DNA from: Micromonospora sp. HK10
GTDB taxonomy: Bacteria > Actinomycetota > Actinomycetes > Mycobacteriales > Micromonosporaceae
Direction: 5' to 3'
Length of the DNA: 64,000 nt
Assembly (NCBI RefSeq): GCF_000982955.1
Contig: NZ_KQ058828.1
Location: 1-64,000 of the forward strand
The translations under genes were made by a program, and so were the position numbers. Below, piece by piece: positions 26,401 to 35,900 of the stretch; the stretch's first letter is position 1, and each line of letters starts with the position of its first letter. A model generated the notes under the pieces. It had not been told where the DNA came from, did not search any database, and was given only the letters and a program-made list of their open reading frames with translations.

Positions 26401-28806
26401 GCCGACCTCGATGAAGGCGCGGTCGCCGTCGGAGGTCAGCAGCCGCAACGACTCGGAGAAACGCACGCGGCCGCGCAGGTGCCGCACCCAGTACATCGGG
26501 TCGGTCGCCTCGTCGTCGGCGATCCAGGTGCCGGTCGAGTTGGCCACAAACGGGATCCTGGGCGGGTTCAACGGGGTCCGGCGTACCGCCTCCGCGAACC
26601 GGTCGAGGATGTCGTCCATCATCCGGGAGTGGAACGCGTGGGACGTGTGCAGGGGGCGGCTGCTCACGCCCTGCAGCATCAACTCCTCCTCGAACCGGGC
26701 GATGTCGTCGTGGGTCCCCGCGACGACACAGACCCCGGGAGAGTTGAGCGCCGCGATGTCCAGCGACGCGTCGAGCATCGGCGTCAGCAGCTCTTCCGAG
26801 AGAGTGACCGCCAGCATGGCGCCGCTCTCGACCGTCTGCATGAGGGCGCCGCGCTCGGCTACCAGCCGCAGCGCGTCATCGCGGCTGAACACGCCGGCCA
26901 GGGCCGCCGCGACGTATTCACCGACGCTGTGTCCGGCCATCGCGGTTGGCGTGATGCCCATGCCCTGCAGGGTCTTGGCCAGCGCGTACTCGACGGCGAA
27001 CAGGATCGGCTGGGTGTGGCAGGTCAGGTTCTGCTCTTCCGCGTCCGCGTGGAAGATCAGATGCAGCAGATCCAGGCCGTGCGAGTCGCGCAGCACGGCG
27101 GCGCAGGCGTTGATCTCGGACCGGAACAGCGGCTCCGTGTGATAGAGCTCCGCCGCCATCGCCGGATACTGCGCACCCTGCCCGGGGAACAGGAAGGTCG
27201 CGGTACGCCCGGGCTTCGGGTGGAAGGTGGGCAGGTCAACGGTGAGCCGCTCGGTTGCCTGGGCGCCATCGGTGACGACCGCGTACCGGCGCAGCGCCAG
27301 CGGCCCGCGGCCGACGTTCAGCGTGTAGCAGGCGTCGGCGAGCTCGTCGCCGGCGGCGCCGAGGTGCTTAGCCAGCGACAGGGTCAGCGCATCGAGCGCT
27401 TCCTCGACGTGCGCGGTGAGTGCGACCAGTTGCACGGGTCGACGGGCCGGCCGGGCCGCGGGGCGCTGCGGAGCCTGCTCGATGATCACATTGGCGTTCG
27501 TGCCGCCGATACCGAAGGAACTGATCGCCGCCCGGCGCGGCGTTCCATTGCTCTGCCAACTGGCGCGCTTGCGGTTGACGTAGAACGGGCTGTGCTCGAA
27601 GTCGATCCGCGGATTCGGCTCATCGAAGTTGATCACGGGCGCCAGCTGTCCGTCCTGGACGCTGCACACTGCGTTGATCATCCCAGCCACGCCGGCCGCC
27701 GCGCCGAGGTGGCCGACGTTCGCCTTGACCGAGGCGATCGCGCAGTAGCCGGTGCGGTCGGTCCGCTCCCCGTAGGCGGTGCTCAGCGCGCCGACCTCGA
27801 TCGGATCGCCGACCAGCGTGCCGGTGCCGTGCGCCTCGACGTAGCCGATCGTCTCCGGGTCCACGTCCGCGTCGCTCAGCGCCGCTCGGACCACCGCCAC
27901 CTGGCCGTGCTTGCTCGGCGCGAAGAAGCCGCTCTTGTTGTTGCCGTCGTTGTTGATCGCCGAACCCCGGATGATCGCGTGAATCGGGTTGCGATCGGCG
28001 ACCGCGGCGGCCAGGGGCTTGAGCAGGACGACGCCGACGCCGTTGCCGAACACCGTGCCCCGGGCCTTGGCGTCGAAGGGGCGGATCCGGCCGTCGGGCG
28101 AGTAGATTCCGCCCTCGCTGTAGCGGTAGCCGGCTACCTCCGGAAGGCCGATCTCGACGCCGCCGGCGAGCGCGACCTCGCACTCTCCGGCGCGCAGCGC
28201 CCGCACCGCGGTGTGGATCGCGACCAGGGACGTCGAGCAGGCCGTCACCATGCTTATCGCCGGGCCGGTCAGGCCCAATCGGAAGGCGACGCTGGTGGCG
28301 AGGTAGTCGGTGTGATTGTTGATCATCGCCATGAGCGATCCGGTGCCGCGCATGACGGCGCCGTTCTGGAAGACATTTTCCTCGAGGTAGGCGTTGTCCT
28401 TGGAGCCGGCGTAGACGCCGACGCGGTCCTCGGTCTGCCCCGGGACGACGCCGCCGTTTTCCAGCGCCACGTGGCAGGCCTCCAGGAACACGCGGAACTG
28501 CGGGTCGAGCAGCTGCGCCTCACGCGCGCTCAAGCCGAACAGCTCGGCGTCGAACTTGTCCACGTCGCCGAGGATCGGCGCCGCGCGGACGTAGGCGGGA
28601 TCCGCCAGATCCGCCTCCGTCGCACCGTTGGCCAGCAGTTGGTCGTCATCGAAAAAGGAGATGGACTCCACCCCGGCCAGCAGGTTCTCGCGGAACTCCG
28701 CAATAGAGTCGGCGCCGGGGAAGCGTGCCGCCATACCGATGATCGCAACGGGCTGTCCCGGCTGCCGGCTGATCTGTGCCTGCGCAGCACCTGGTTGAAG
28801 AGCCAT
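23419..28806 (-). CDS. Type I PKS module, KS-AT-KR-DH-ACP (module A)
   Basis: Single-module PKS of about 1795 residues. The ketosynthase has Cys190 (TACSTS) and His in EAHGTGT and NVGHLG. The acyltransferase has GHSVGE at about 625-630 and the malonyl-type HAFH at about 723-726. The ketoreductase has TGGLGGLG near 1130 with catalytic Ser near 1270 and Tyr1284 (DYVGAN). The dehydratase follows, with His1377 (HRLNGVPTMPGTG) and Asp near 1534 (HPAVLD). The carrier Ser is near 1729 (LGGNSL). The KR precedes the DH, the reverse of the usual order. The start at 28806 is one of two nearby ATGs (the other is 28815), neither with a good ribosome-binding site. Confidence 0.93.
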   Translation of the reverse strand: MALQPGAAQAQISRQPGQPVAIIGMAARFPGADSIAEFRENLLAGVESISFFDDDQLLANGATEADLADPAYVRAAPILGDVDKFDAELFGLSAREAQLLDPQFRVFLEACHVALENGGVVPGQTEDRVGVYAGSKDNAYLEENVFQNGAVMRGTGSLMAMINNHTDYLATSVAFRLGLTGPAISMVTACSTSLVAIHTAVRALRAGECEVALAGGVEIGLPEVAGYRYSEGGIYSPDGRIRPFDAKARGTVFGNGVGVVLLKPLAAAVADRNPIHAIIRGSAINNDGNNKSGFFAPSKHGQVAVVRAALSDADVDPETIGYVEAHGTGTLVGDPIEVGALSTAYGERTDRTGYCAIASVKANVGHLGAAAGVAGMINAVCSVQDGQLAPVINFDEPNPRIDFEHSPFYVNRKRASWQSNGTPRRAAISSFGIGGTNANVIIEQAPQRPAARPARRPVQLVALTAHVEEALDALTLSLAKHLGAAGDELADACYTLNVGRGPLALRRYAVVTDGAQATERLTVDLPTFHPKPGRTATFLFPGQGAQYPAMAAELYHTEPLFRSEINACAAVLRDSHGLDLLHLIFHADAEEQNLTCHTQPILFAVEYALAKTLQGMGITPTAMAGHSVGEYVAAALAGVFSRDDALRLVAERGALMQTVESGAMLAVTLSEELLTPMLDASLDIAALNSPGVCVVAGTHDDIARFEEELMLQGVSSRPLHTSHAFHSRMMDDILDRFAEAVRRTPLNPPRIPFVANSTGTWIADDEATDPMYWVRHLRGRVRFSESLRLLTSDGDRAFIEVGPGRTLTGYVAAHDRAAVAVPTMRHAKQRQSDAEVLLNAVGRAWAEGVEVDWSQFWGDEQRSLVPLPEYPYQRRRHWIEPDAPEEAAAEGGTAGTPVQVGAYTAPVWLESVPPAAGSASGVWIVLARPGDAVLSRLAELAAADGARVIVAATEDELITAISARDLREHGTVTLVHGLCLGERPAGVTEADYASGWLRDGYHSGLTMLQETARQLPGTPVEIVFVSSQMQDVIGDGLIEPAKSALLGLVKLAPKELESIGCRSIDFGADLAVERVAGQLFAEITAGVTDQQVAYRGRKRWTWSYASTPLKAPDGVPVLLRPGGVYLLTGGLGGLGLVLARQLAAQVQAKLVLLGRSGLPDREQWAEILSTTPDSPQARRIRSIREIEAAGGQVLVLAADVTDADVMRAVNERVQAEFGAVDGVFHLAAVAGGGMLETRSHQDAAAVLAPKVQGTYLLEEIFHPPLMVLYSSIAVLSADFGLGDYVGANCVLDAFAQSRWARGQHTVSINWPPFAEVGMASEILAPAVFDHIAGGGQLEDAPRTAVRHPMLQGKSEIDAVTTEFGINLSHSLWVLAEHRLNGVPTMPGTGIIELIRAAFAELTGSENAEITGLTLVQPLVAHPGLRCHLAMRRNDDGSFDAVIRAQDGNEYAKGRVGLPAASEPVKRDLSQLRGTSQEVDVLDAADWDGPLTFGPRWGGIRSVRSADATELVTVELGDRFRADEDSYYLHPAVLDCAIGLGQIIHGTGQYLPFSYGRVSIRGPLVGRVHSVIRHLDDTRGEVSSTDVSVVDADGNELVAVDRFMLFRMPEHLPGSVRAESNIDDALDEVLPQQGEEALRVILGSGAGPQVIWCPEGLDVRLRRTSKVNREAVTEQLTAQSGTVGAPRTLTTPYVAPDSDIERILAELWSETVGVERIGVDDDFFDLGGNSLFAVQLVARISHRFSVDVSAALLFDSRNVRMLASAIEAALIEKVSTLSEDEARRALEAMGAATNAG

Positions 28807-28846
28807 GCGAGTCATGCTGGGTCGAGGCGGGCCGGCTGCCAAGACT

Positions 28847-28883
28847 GGAAGCCGCTCCTGGCGACAACTCGCCAGCGGCTTCC
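28847..28883. promoter_or_regulatory. Large palindrome in the divergent PKS/SbnA promoter region
   Basis: Inverted repeat GGAAGCCGCT-(CCT)-GGCGA, loop CAAC, TCGCC-AGCGGCTTCC: fifteen paired bases with a three-base bulge. It occupies the middle of the roughly 110-base gap between the divergently read PKS module A gene and the SbnA-like gene, 33 bases from the latter's ATG. It could be a cluster-regulator operator serving both promoters, or an RNA hairpin in a leader. Confidence 0.6.
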
Positions 28884-28915
28884 TAGTGCATTGGACGCGC
28901 GTGCATTCTTTGCCG

Positions 28916-29944
28916 ATGTGGCTTGACCCGCCGACGCCGACTCCGGTATCAGAAATTCTGGTGACATGTGCAGGGGCGCATCATCGGATCCTGGTCAAGC
29001 ACGAGAGCTATCTTCCGTCGGGATCAGTGAAGGAACGTACGGCTGTCGGGCTGCTGCGGGCGCTCGACCGGCAGCGGCCGTTGACACCCGGTACGGTCCT
29101 CGTCGAATCCACGTCGGGAAACCTGGGCATCGCGCTGGCCCGTCAGCTCGCCCGCCTCGGCGGCAGGCTGATCGCCGTCATCGACCCGAAGACTCCCGCC
29201 GCCACCCGGGAACTGCTGACCGCCGCCGGTGCCACGCTGCACATGGTCGACGAGCACGACGGGCAGGGAGGCTACCTGCTGACCCGCCTCGCCACCGTGC
29301 GCGAGCTGCTCGCGGCCAACCCGGACTATCGCTGGACCAACCAGTACGACAGCGACGCCAATCCCGAGATCCACGAACAGACCACCGGGCCGGAAATCCT
29401 CCGCCAGGGCGGCGCGGCGCTGGATGCGATCTATGTCGCCGTGTCGACGGGCGGCACGCTGGAGGGGATCTCCAGACACGTCCGGGATACCGGTCGCGCG
29501 GTGCGACTCGTGGCGGTCGACGCGTTCGCCTCCATTGCCAGCGGTCCGGCCGCGGGCGCGGCGACCGGGGCCGGCGCCCGGCTGTTGCCGGGAATCGGCG
29601 CCAGCCGGCGCTCGTCCTTTCTGACCCCGGGCAGCTTCGACGTGCGGCGCACGGTACGGGACAGCGATGCGATCGCGATGTGCCGGATGTTGCGCCAGGA
29701 CACCGACATCGGAGTCGGCGGATCCGCCGGGTGCGTCCTGAGCGCCTGCGTCACCGATCTGATGTCCCCTGAGCCGCCGGCGCGCGCGCTCTGTCTGGCC
29801 GCGGACGACGCGACCAAGTACCACGACTCGATCTACAGCGACGCATGGCTGGAACGGTCAACGCTGCTCGACGCCGTCGACGCCACCATGCGGCGGTGGC
29901 GGGCCGAGGGCCTGGCGTTCAAATCGACGGAGCCGCAGCTGTAG
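28916..29944 (+). CDS. SbnA-like PLP enzyme for 2,3-diaminopropionate synthesis
   Basis: About 342 residues of the cysteine synthase/OAS sulfhydrylase fold. The PLP Lys is in LPSGSVKERTA, the substrate loop in ESTSGNLGIAL and the PLP phosphate loop in VSTGGTLEGI. With a SbnB-like partner at 43602-44612, the best match is N-(2-amino-2-carboxyethyl)-L-glutamate synthase, which joins O-phosphoserine and glutamate (SbnA in staphyloferrin B). The start is the ATG at 28916; the open frame begins 37 codons earlier but overlaps the opposite gene. It is read rightward, opposite to most of the cluster. Confidence 0.85.
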   Translation: MWLDPPTPTPVSEILVTCAGAHHRILVKHESYLPSGSVKERTAVGLLRALDRQRPLTPGTVLVESTSGNLGIALARQLARLGGRLIAVIDPKTPAATRELLTAAGATLHMVDEHDGQGGYLLTRLATVRELLAANPDYRWTNQYDSDANPEIHEQTTGPEILRQGGAALDAIYVAVSTGGTLEGISRHVRDTGRAVRLVAVDAFASIASGPAAGAATGAGARLLPGIGASRRSSFLTPGSFDVRRTVRDSDAIAMCRMLRQDTDIGVGGSAGCVLSACVTDLMSPEPPARALCLAADDATKYHDSIYSDAWLERSTLLDAVDATMRRWRAEGLAFKSTEPQL

Positions 29945-29988
29945 CGGATCGCCGCACGGTAAGGCCCGGCCGCACCGGCGTCGCGTCG

Positions 29989-32900
29989 TCACTCCGGAAC
30001 CGCCGGACGCAGCACCTCGGCGACGACCGAGCCGAGCCCGGCCACGTGCGGCGGCAACATCGAGGTGACGTTTCCACCGCCGATCCGGTGCACCGTCACC
30101 CCTTGAGCGAGTTTCTCCCAGTGCCTCAGGTACTCACCGAAGCTCAGCCCCGCGAGGCTGTCGTGGGTGCCGCCGGCCAGTTCGTCGCAGGCGAGCAGGT
30201 GAAGAGCACCGGAGAAGCCACTGAACCGGTACGGCAGCCGGGCTTCGACCTGCCGCCGCCAGCTCCGCACCGCGATCGGCCAGATCTCCCCCATGTCGGG
30301 GTCGTCCAGCGCATCGTGGAAGGCCTCCACCACGATCGAGGGCAACAGTTCGGCGGTCCTCGCGCGCAGCCGCGCGATCTGCCCCGGGTCGGTTTCCACC
30401 TCGAGCTGCGCGTACGCGTCGTCGCACTCGACCAGTTGCCGCAGGTTCTCGCCCCCGCCCACGTGGGCCTCGGCGACCTGCAGCACCGGGTCGTGCAAGA
30501 GCAAGGTCACGTCTGCCCCGGAATCGGCCAGGCTGCGTGCCATCTCCCAGCCGATCGGCGCGCCACCGCACCAGGCGAACAGATGGTAGGGACCGGTGGG
30601 CCGAGACGTCCGCAGCTCGGCCAGGTAGCTCGCCGCGAGTTCTTCCATGGACGCCGCGGCCCTGGCCGGATCCCGCAGCCCCGGGTGCTGGAACGCGCCG
30701 ACGTCGAGCCAGTCCGGGAGGTGCTGGGTGAGCCGCTGATACCAGTGCGCGCTTCCTCCGCCGGGATGCACGCAGTACAGCACGGGTGCGTCGCCGCCTC
30801 GGCGCCGGAACCACACCAGGTCCGCGCCGGGGTCGTTGTCGAGCACGGAGAGAACGTTCGGCGGTTGCGTGGCCGGCGGAGCATCCAGGACCTTGTCCGG
30901 CGCGGTGTTGGTCAGGAGCGGGGCGAGCCAGGCTGCCATCCCGGCGACCGTCCGGCGCAGCAGCACCTCTGTCGGCGAGATCGGGATCTCCAGCTGGCGG
31001 CTGAGCCGAATCGCGATCCGCATCGCGCCCAGCGAGTTCCCGCCCGCATCCGCGAAGTCCAGCTCGACATCGACCGGGCCACCGTCGAGCTCGCGCTGCC
31101 ACACCCGCGCGACGGTCTCCTCCAGCGCGGTTCGGGGCGACGTCCGGACCTTGCCGGTCGACGGCTGACCGGGCTGCGGAAGCCCTCGCCGGTCCAGCTT
31201 CCCGCTGCTCGTCAGGGGAAGCGCGTCCAGCACGATGAAGTGGGAGGGTACGAGCAGCGCGGGTAGCCGGGTTCGCGCCAGCCGCCTCACCTCGTCGACG
31301 TCGACCGTGGTGATACCGGGCGCCCGGACGAGGTATGCCACCAACGAGGGTCGCTTGCTCTCCACGACCAGGGTCACCACCGCGCTGCGTACCGACGGGT
31401 GGTCGGCCAGCACCTCTTCGATCTCACCGGGGTCGAGCCGCACCCCGGCGAACTTCACCTGATCGTCGATCCGGCCGAGGAACTCCAGCACGTCCCCGTC
31501 GAGCCAGCACACGAGATCGCCGGTGCGGTAGAGCCGCTCTCCGGGCGGGCCGAACGGGTCGGGCACGAAGGCCGCCGCCGTGGCGTCGGCTCGCCCGGCA
31601 TAGCCGTACGCGAGGCCGATCCCGCCGAGGTAGAGCTCCCCGGGCACGCCGGTGGGTACCGGATTGAGCTGCGGGTCGAGCACATGGACGCGCATGTTTC
31701 CGACCGGCTGTCCGATGGGCACGGCGCCGGCATGGGGATGCCGCTCACGCCGCACCTCGTGTCCGACGCAGACGATCGACGCCTCGGTCGGGCCGTAGTG
31801 GTTGTGCATGCGGGCCGTCGAGCGGGTGCGGAACCGCTGGCTGGTCGACCGGTGCAGCTGCTCGCCGAGACACACCACGTCGCGCAGGCAGTCCGGAACC
31901 GTCTCGACCGCGTCCAGGAAGACGTCCAGCATGGATGGCACGAACGAGGCGTGCGTGACCCGATGTCTGGTGATGAACGCGGCCAGGCCGTCCGGATCCA
32001 GATGAAGATCCGGCGGCGGCACCACGACAGTGGCGCCGTACATCAGGGGCCAGAAGAACTCCGGTACCGACACGTCGAACGTGTAGGGGGTCTTCTGGAT
32101 CACTCGATCGCCGGCCCGCACGGGCAGCTGCGACTGGAGCCAGTGCGCGTAGTTCGCCGCCCCGACGTGGGGAACCAGGACGCCCTTGGGGCCGCCGGTC
32201 GAGCCGGAGGTGAACATCACGTAGGCGACATCCGCAGGGGTCGCCTCGGCCGCCGGCTGTTCGGGCCCGACGACATCGGGCGTCACGAGGATCGGGTCGA
32301 GACCGACGAACCGATCGTGCAGGTCGTCGTCGGCGATCACCATGATCGCCCCGGCGGTCTCGATCCGTTCGCGCAACCGGGCGGGTGGATCGTTCGGGTC
32401 CAGGGGCAGGTATGCCGCGCCCGCCTCGAGAATGCCGAGCAGTACCGGGACGAGCGCCAGGCTGCGGCGCATGCAGACGGCGACCGTCTGGCTCCTGCCC
32501 ACCCCCGCTGCGGCCAGGCGACGGGACAGCACCCGAGCGCGGGCGGCGACGGACGCATAGGTCAGCTCACCGGTGTCGTCCCGCACGGCAACCGCGTCCG
32601 GGGTGCGCCGCGCCTGTGCGAAGAACGGTCCGTGGAGAGTGGTCTGCGGCAGCCCGGCCGGCACCGCGGCGGGCGCAGCCCGATGGTTCGACTCCGCCGC
32701 GGAGAGGACCGGCCCGCTCGCGGGACCATCGACATCGGCGAGCATCTGCCCCAGCACCCGGTGGTACGCCTCGGCCAGCCAAGCGAGCCGCTCGGGCCGG
32801 ATCCGGTCCCCCGACGCGGTGAACGCCACCGCGCCGGGCAGCACGGTGACGGACAGCGGAAACTCGTTCGGGCTGTTGTCGTCGGTCCTGGTGACCTCGA

Positions 32901-35900
32901 CCCCGCTGCCGTCCAGCAGGTAGAAGTCGAGGAAGTTGAAGACCGCCTCGAACAGTGGCTCGGTGGTGCCGGCGAGGCTCCGCATCGCCGGCAGTGCGAA
33001 GCGTCGGTGTGGCAGGAGCGCGGTCTCCGCCGCCGTGGCGGCGTGGATGAGCTTCCGCCAGGTGCCCCGCGGCCGGTCCCCGGGCACCGGCACCGTGTTG
33101 AGATACATGCCGAGCACCTTGTCGCCGCCACTGACCTCAGGGCGGCCGTTGCACACCAGCCCGCAGAGGAATCGGTCCAGCGGCGTGATCGCGCTCATCA
33201 CCTTGAGGAACGCGGCGAAGAAGATGCTCTTGACCGGCACCCCGGTCGCCAGGGCCAGGGCACGTACCCCGGTCGCGTCGGCTTCGATGGGCCGCAGCAC
33301 GGTGTGTGCCGGGCCGCTCCCCCCACCCCACTCCTGCGGCAGGCGCAGGGTCTGCGCGCCGGCCAGGACGCCGGCCCAGTAGTCCCGGCTGGTCTGGTTG
33401 GCGATCGCGTCGCGTTCGGCGGCGACGAAGTCGGCCCAGCGCCGGGTCGGCGCGGTCAGCGCCGGGGACGGCTTGCCGGTACGGATGGCGGTGTAGCGGT
33501 CCATCAGCTCGCGGAGCAGCGAATTGTGGCTCCAGCCGTCGAGAATGACGTGGCACTCCACCCAGGCCAGAGTCCATCGAGCGGGCGCGGTCCGGTAGGC
33601 GTACAGCCACCACAGCGGCGCCTTGCCGATGTCCATCGGCCGCAACCGCTGTTCCCGCGCGGCCTCCCGGATCAGGTCGGTCTGTTCCGCGTCGGAGAGC
33701 CCGTCCAGGTCCTGGACCACCACCTCGACCCTGGCGTCGGCGTGCACGAGCTGCAGCGGCTCCCCGTAGCTCGTCAGGTCGAAGGAGGTACGCAGTACCT
33801 CGTGCCGGGCGACGACCTCCCGGACCGCACCGCGCAACGCGGCCGCGGAGAGGTCCGCGCCGTCGTCGATGAAGTACAGCGTCACGTTCTGATACGGCAG
33901 CCGGCGCGCGTCGGACATCATCTCGTAGAGCATGCCGGCCTGCACCTGCGACACGGGATAGGCATCGACGACGTCCCCGGGCAGGCTGGCACGGTCCGCC
34001 GCGGAGAGCTGGCTGAACGGCGCTGCGGCCGAATCATCGGCCGGTGGGCCGGCGGCGGCGGCCACGGCGGTGAGCGCCGCGACCGTGCGGTGCTGGAAGA
34101 GGTCCTGCACGGTGATCCCGACGCCGCGGTCCCGCAGTGCGCCGACCAGGCGGATCGCGCGCATGGAGTCGCCACCGAGGCCGAAGAAGTCGTCGGTGGC
34201 CCCCACCCGGTCCACCCCGAGAATTTCGGCCCAGACCGACGCCATGAGCTCCTGGTCGGCGGTCTCCGGCGCGACGTAGTCGGCGTCGACCTCGCGGGTG
34301 GAGGTGGGCGCCGGAAGCGCCCGCTGGTTGACCTTGCCGCTGCTCGTCAGGGGAAGCTCGGCGAGAAACACGTAGCGCGCCGGCACCAGCGCGGCCGGCA
34401 ACAGCCCGGCCAGATACGACCGCAGCTCGCCCGCGGTGACCTCGGCGTCCCGCCTACCCACCACGTAGCCGACCAGCTGCGGCGGGTCGACCGCGGAGCG
34501 GTGTACGGCCACCGCGGCCGCCGCGACCCGCGGGTGCCCGGCCAGCCGTGCCTCGATCTCGCCGAGTTCGATTCGAATCCCGTGCAGCTTGACCTGGTTG
34601 TCGATGCGGCCGAGGAACTCGATCGTCCCGTCCCGCCGCCAGCGGACGAGATCACCGGTGCGGTACATGCGCCGGCCCGGATCGGCCGCGAACGGGTCCG
34701 GTACGAAGCGCTCCGCGCTGATGCCCGGGCGGCGCAGGTAGCCCCGGGCCAGGCCCACCCCGGCCAGGTAGAGCTCTCCGGGACAGCCCGCCGGCACCGG
34801 CGCGAGATGCTGGTCCAGGACGTAGGCCGACATGTTGCTGATGGGCGTGCCGATCGGGACTCCGGGCGTCACCATGCCGGCCAGCTCGGCCGGACGCACC
34901 GCACATGCGGTGACGTCCACGGACGCCTCGGTCGGCCCGTAGAGGTTGTGCAGGGACGCGCCCGACCAGGCGACAAAACGCCGGGCGGTGACCGTGCGCA
35001 GCGCCTCGCCGCTGCAGAACACGTGCCGGAGGCTCGGCGGACCCTCGGGGACGGAGTCCAGGTACACGTCCAGGACGGACGGCACGAAGTGGACATGGGT
35101 CACCGCCTCGGCGCGGATCGTCGCGTCGAGCCGCGCCACGTCGCGGTGCTCGCCGGGGGGCGCCATCACGAGCGTCGCACCGTACATCAGCGGCCAGAAG
35201 AACTCCCACACCGAGACGTCAAAGGTGTACGGCGTCTTCTGGAGCACCCGATCGCCGGGCCCGATGCGGTACGCCGCCTGCATCCACTCCAGCCGGTTGA
35301 CGATGCCCGCGTGATCGATCATGACGCCCTTGGGCGTACCGGTCGAACCGGAGGTGAACATCGCGTAGGCCAGGTCGAGTGGGCCGACCGCCGGCAGCTC
35401 GACCTCCTCGGGCCCGACTCCGTCCGGCGCGACGACCCGCGCCGCACCCGCGAACGGTCCGGCCTCGTCGGGCCAGGCCACCACGATCGACGCGCCCGCA
35501 TCGGCGATGAGGGACCGCAGCCTGCCCGGCGGGTCCTCCGGATCGAGCGGAAGGTAGCCGGCGCCGGCCTTGAGGATGGCGAGCAGGGTGCAGACCAGTT
35601 CCAGGCTCCGCGGCTGGCACACACCGACCACGTCACCACGGCGCACGCCCAGGCTGCGAAGCAGCTTCGCCAGCGCGTCGGAGCGCTCGTCCAGGTCGCG
35701 GTAGGACAGTTGTCGGCCGCCGGCGCGAACGGCGACCGCGTCGCTGGACGCCCGTACCCGGATCAGCTCGTGCAGCGCGGCGTTGCTCACCGGCCGGGCC
35801 TCGCCCGTCGAGTGCCGGCGCAGCCAGGCCCGTTCGTCGTCGCTCAGCCACGGCAGACGGGTGATGGGCGCCTCGGGTCGAGCCACGGCGTGCCGCAGCA

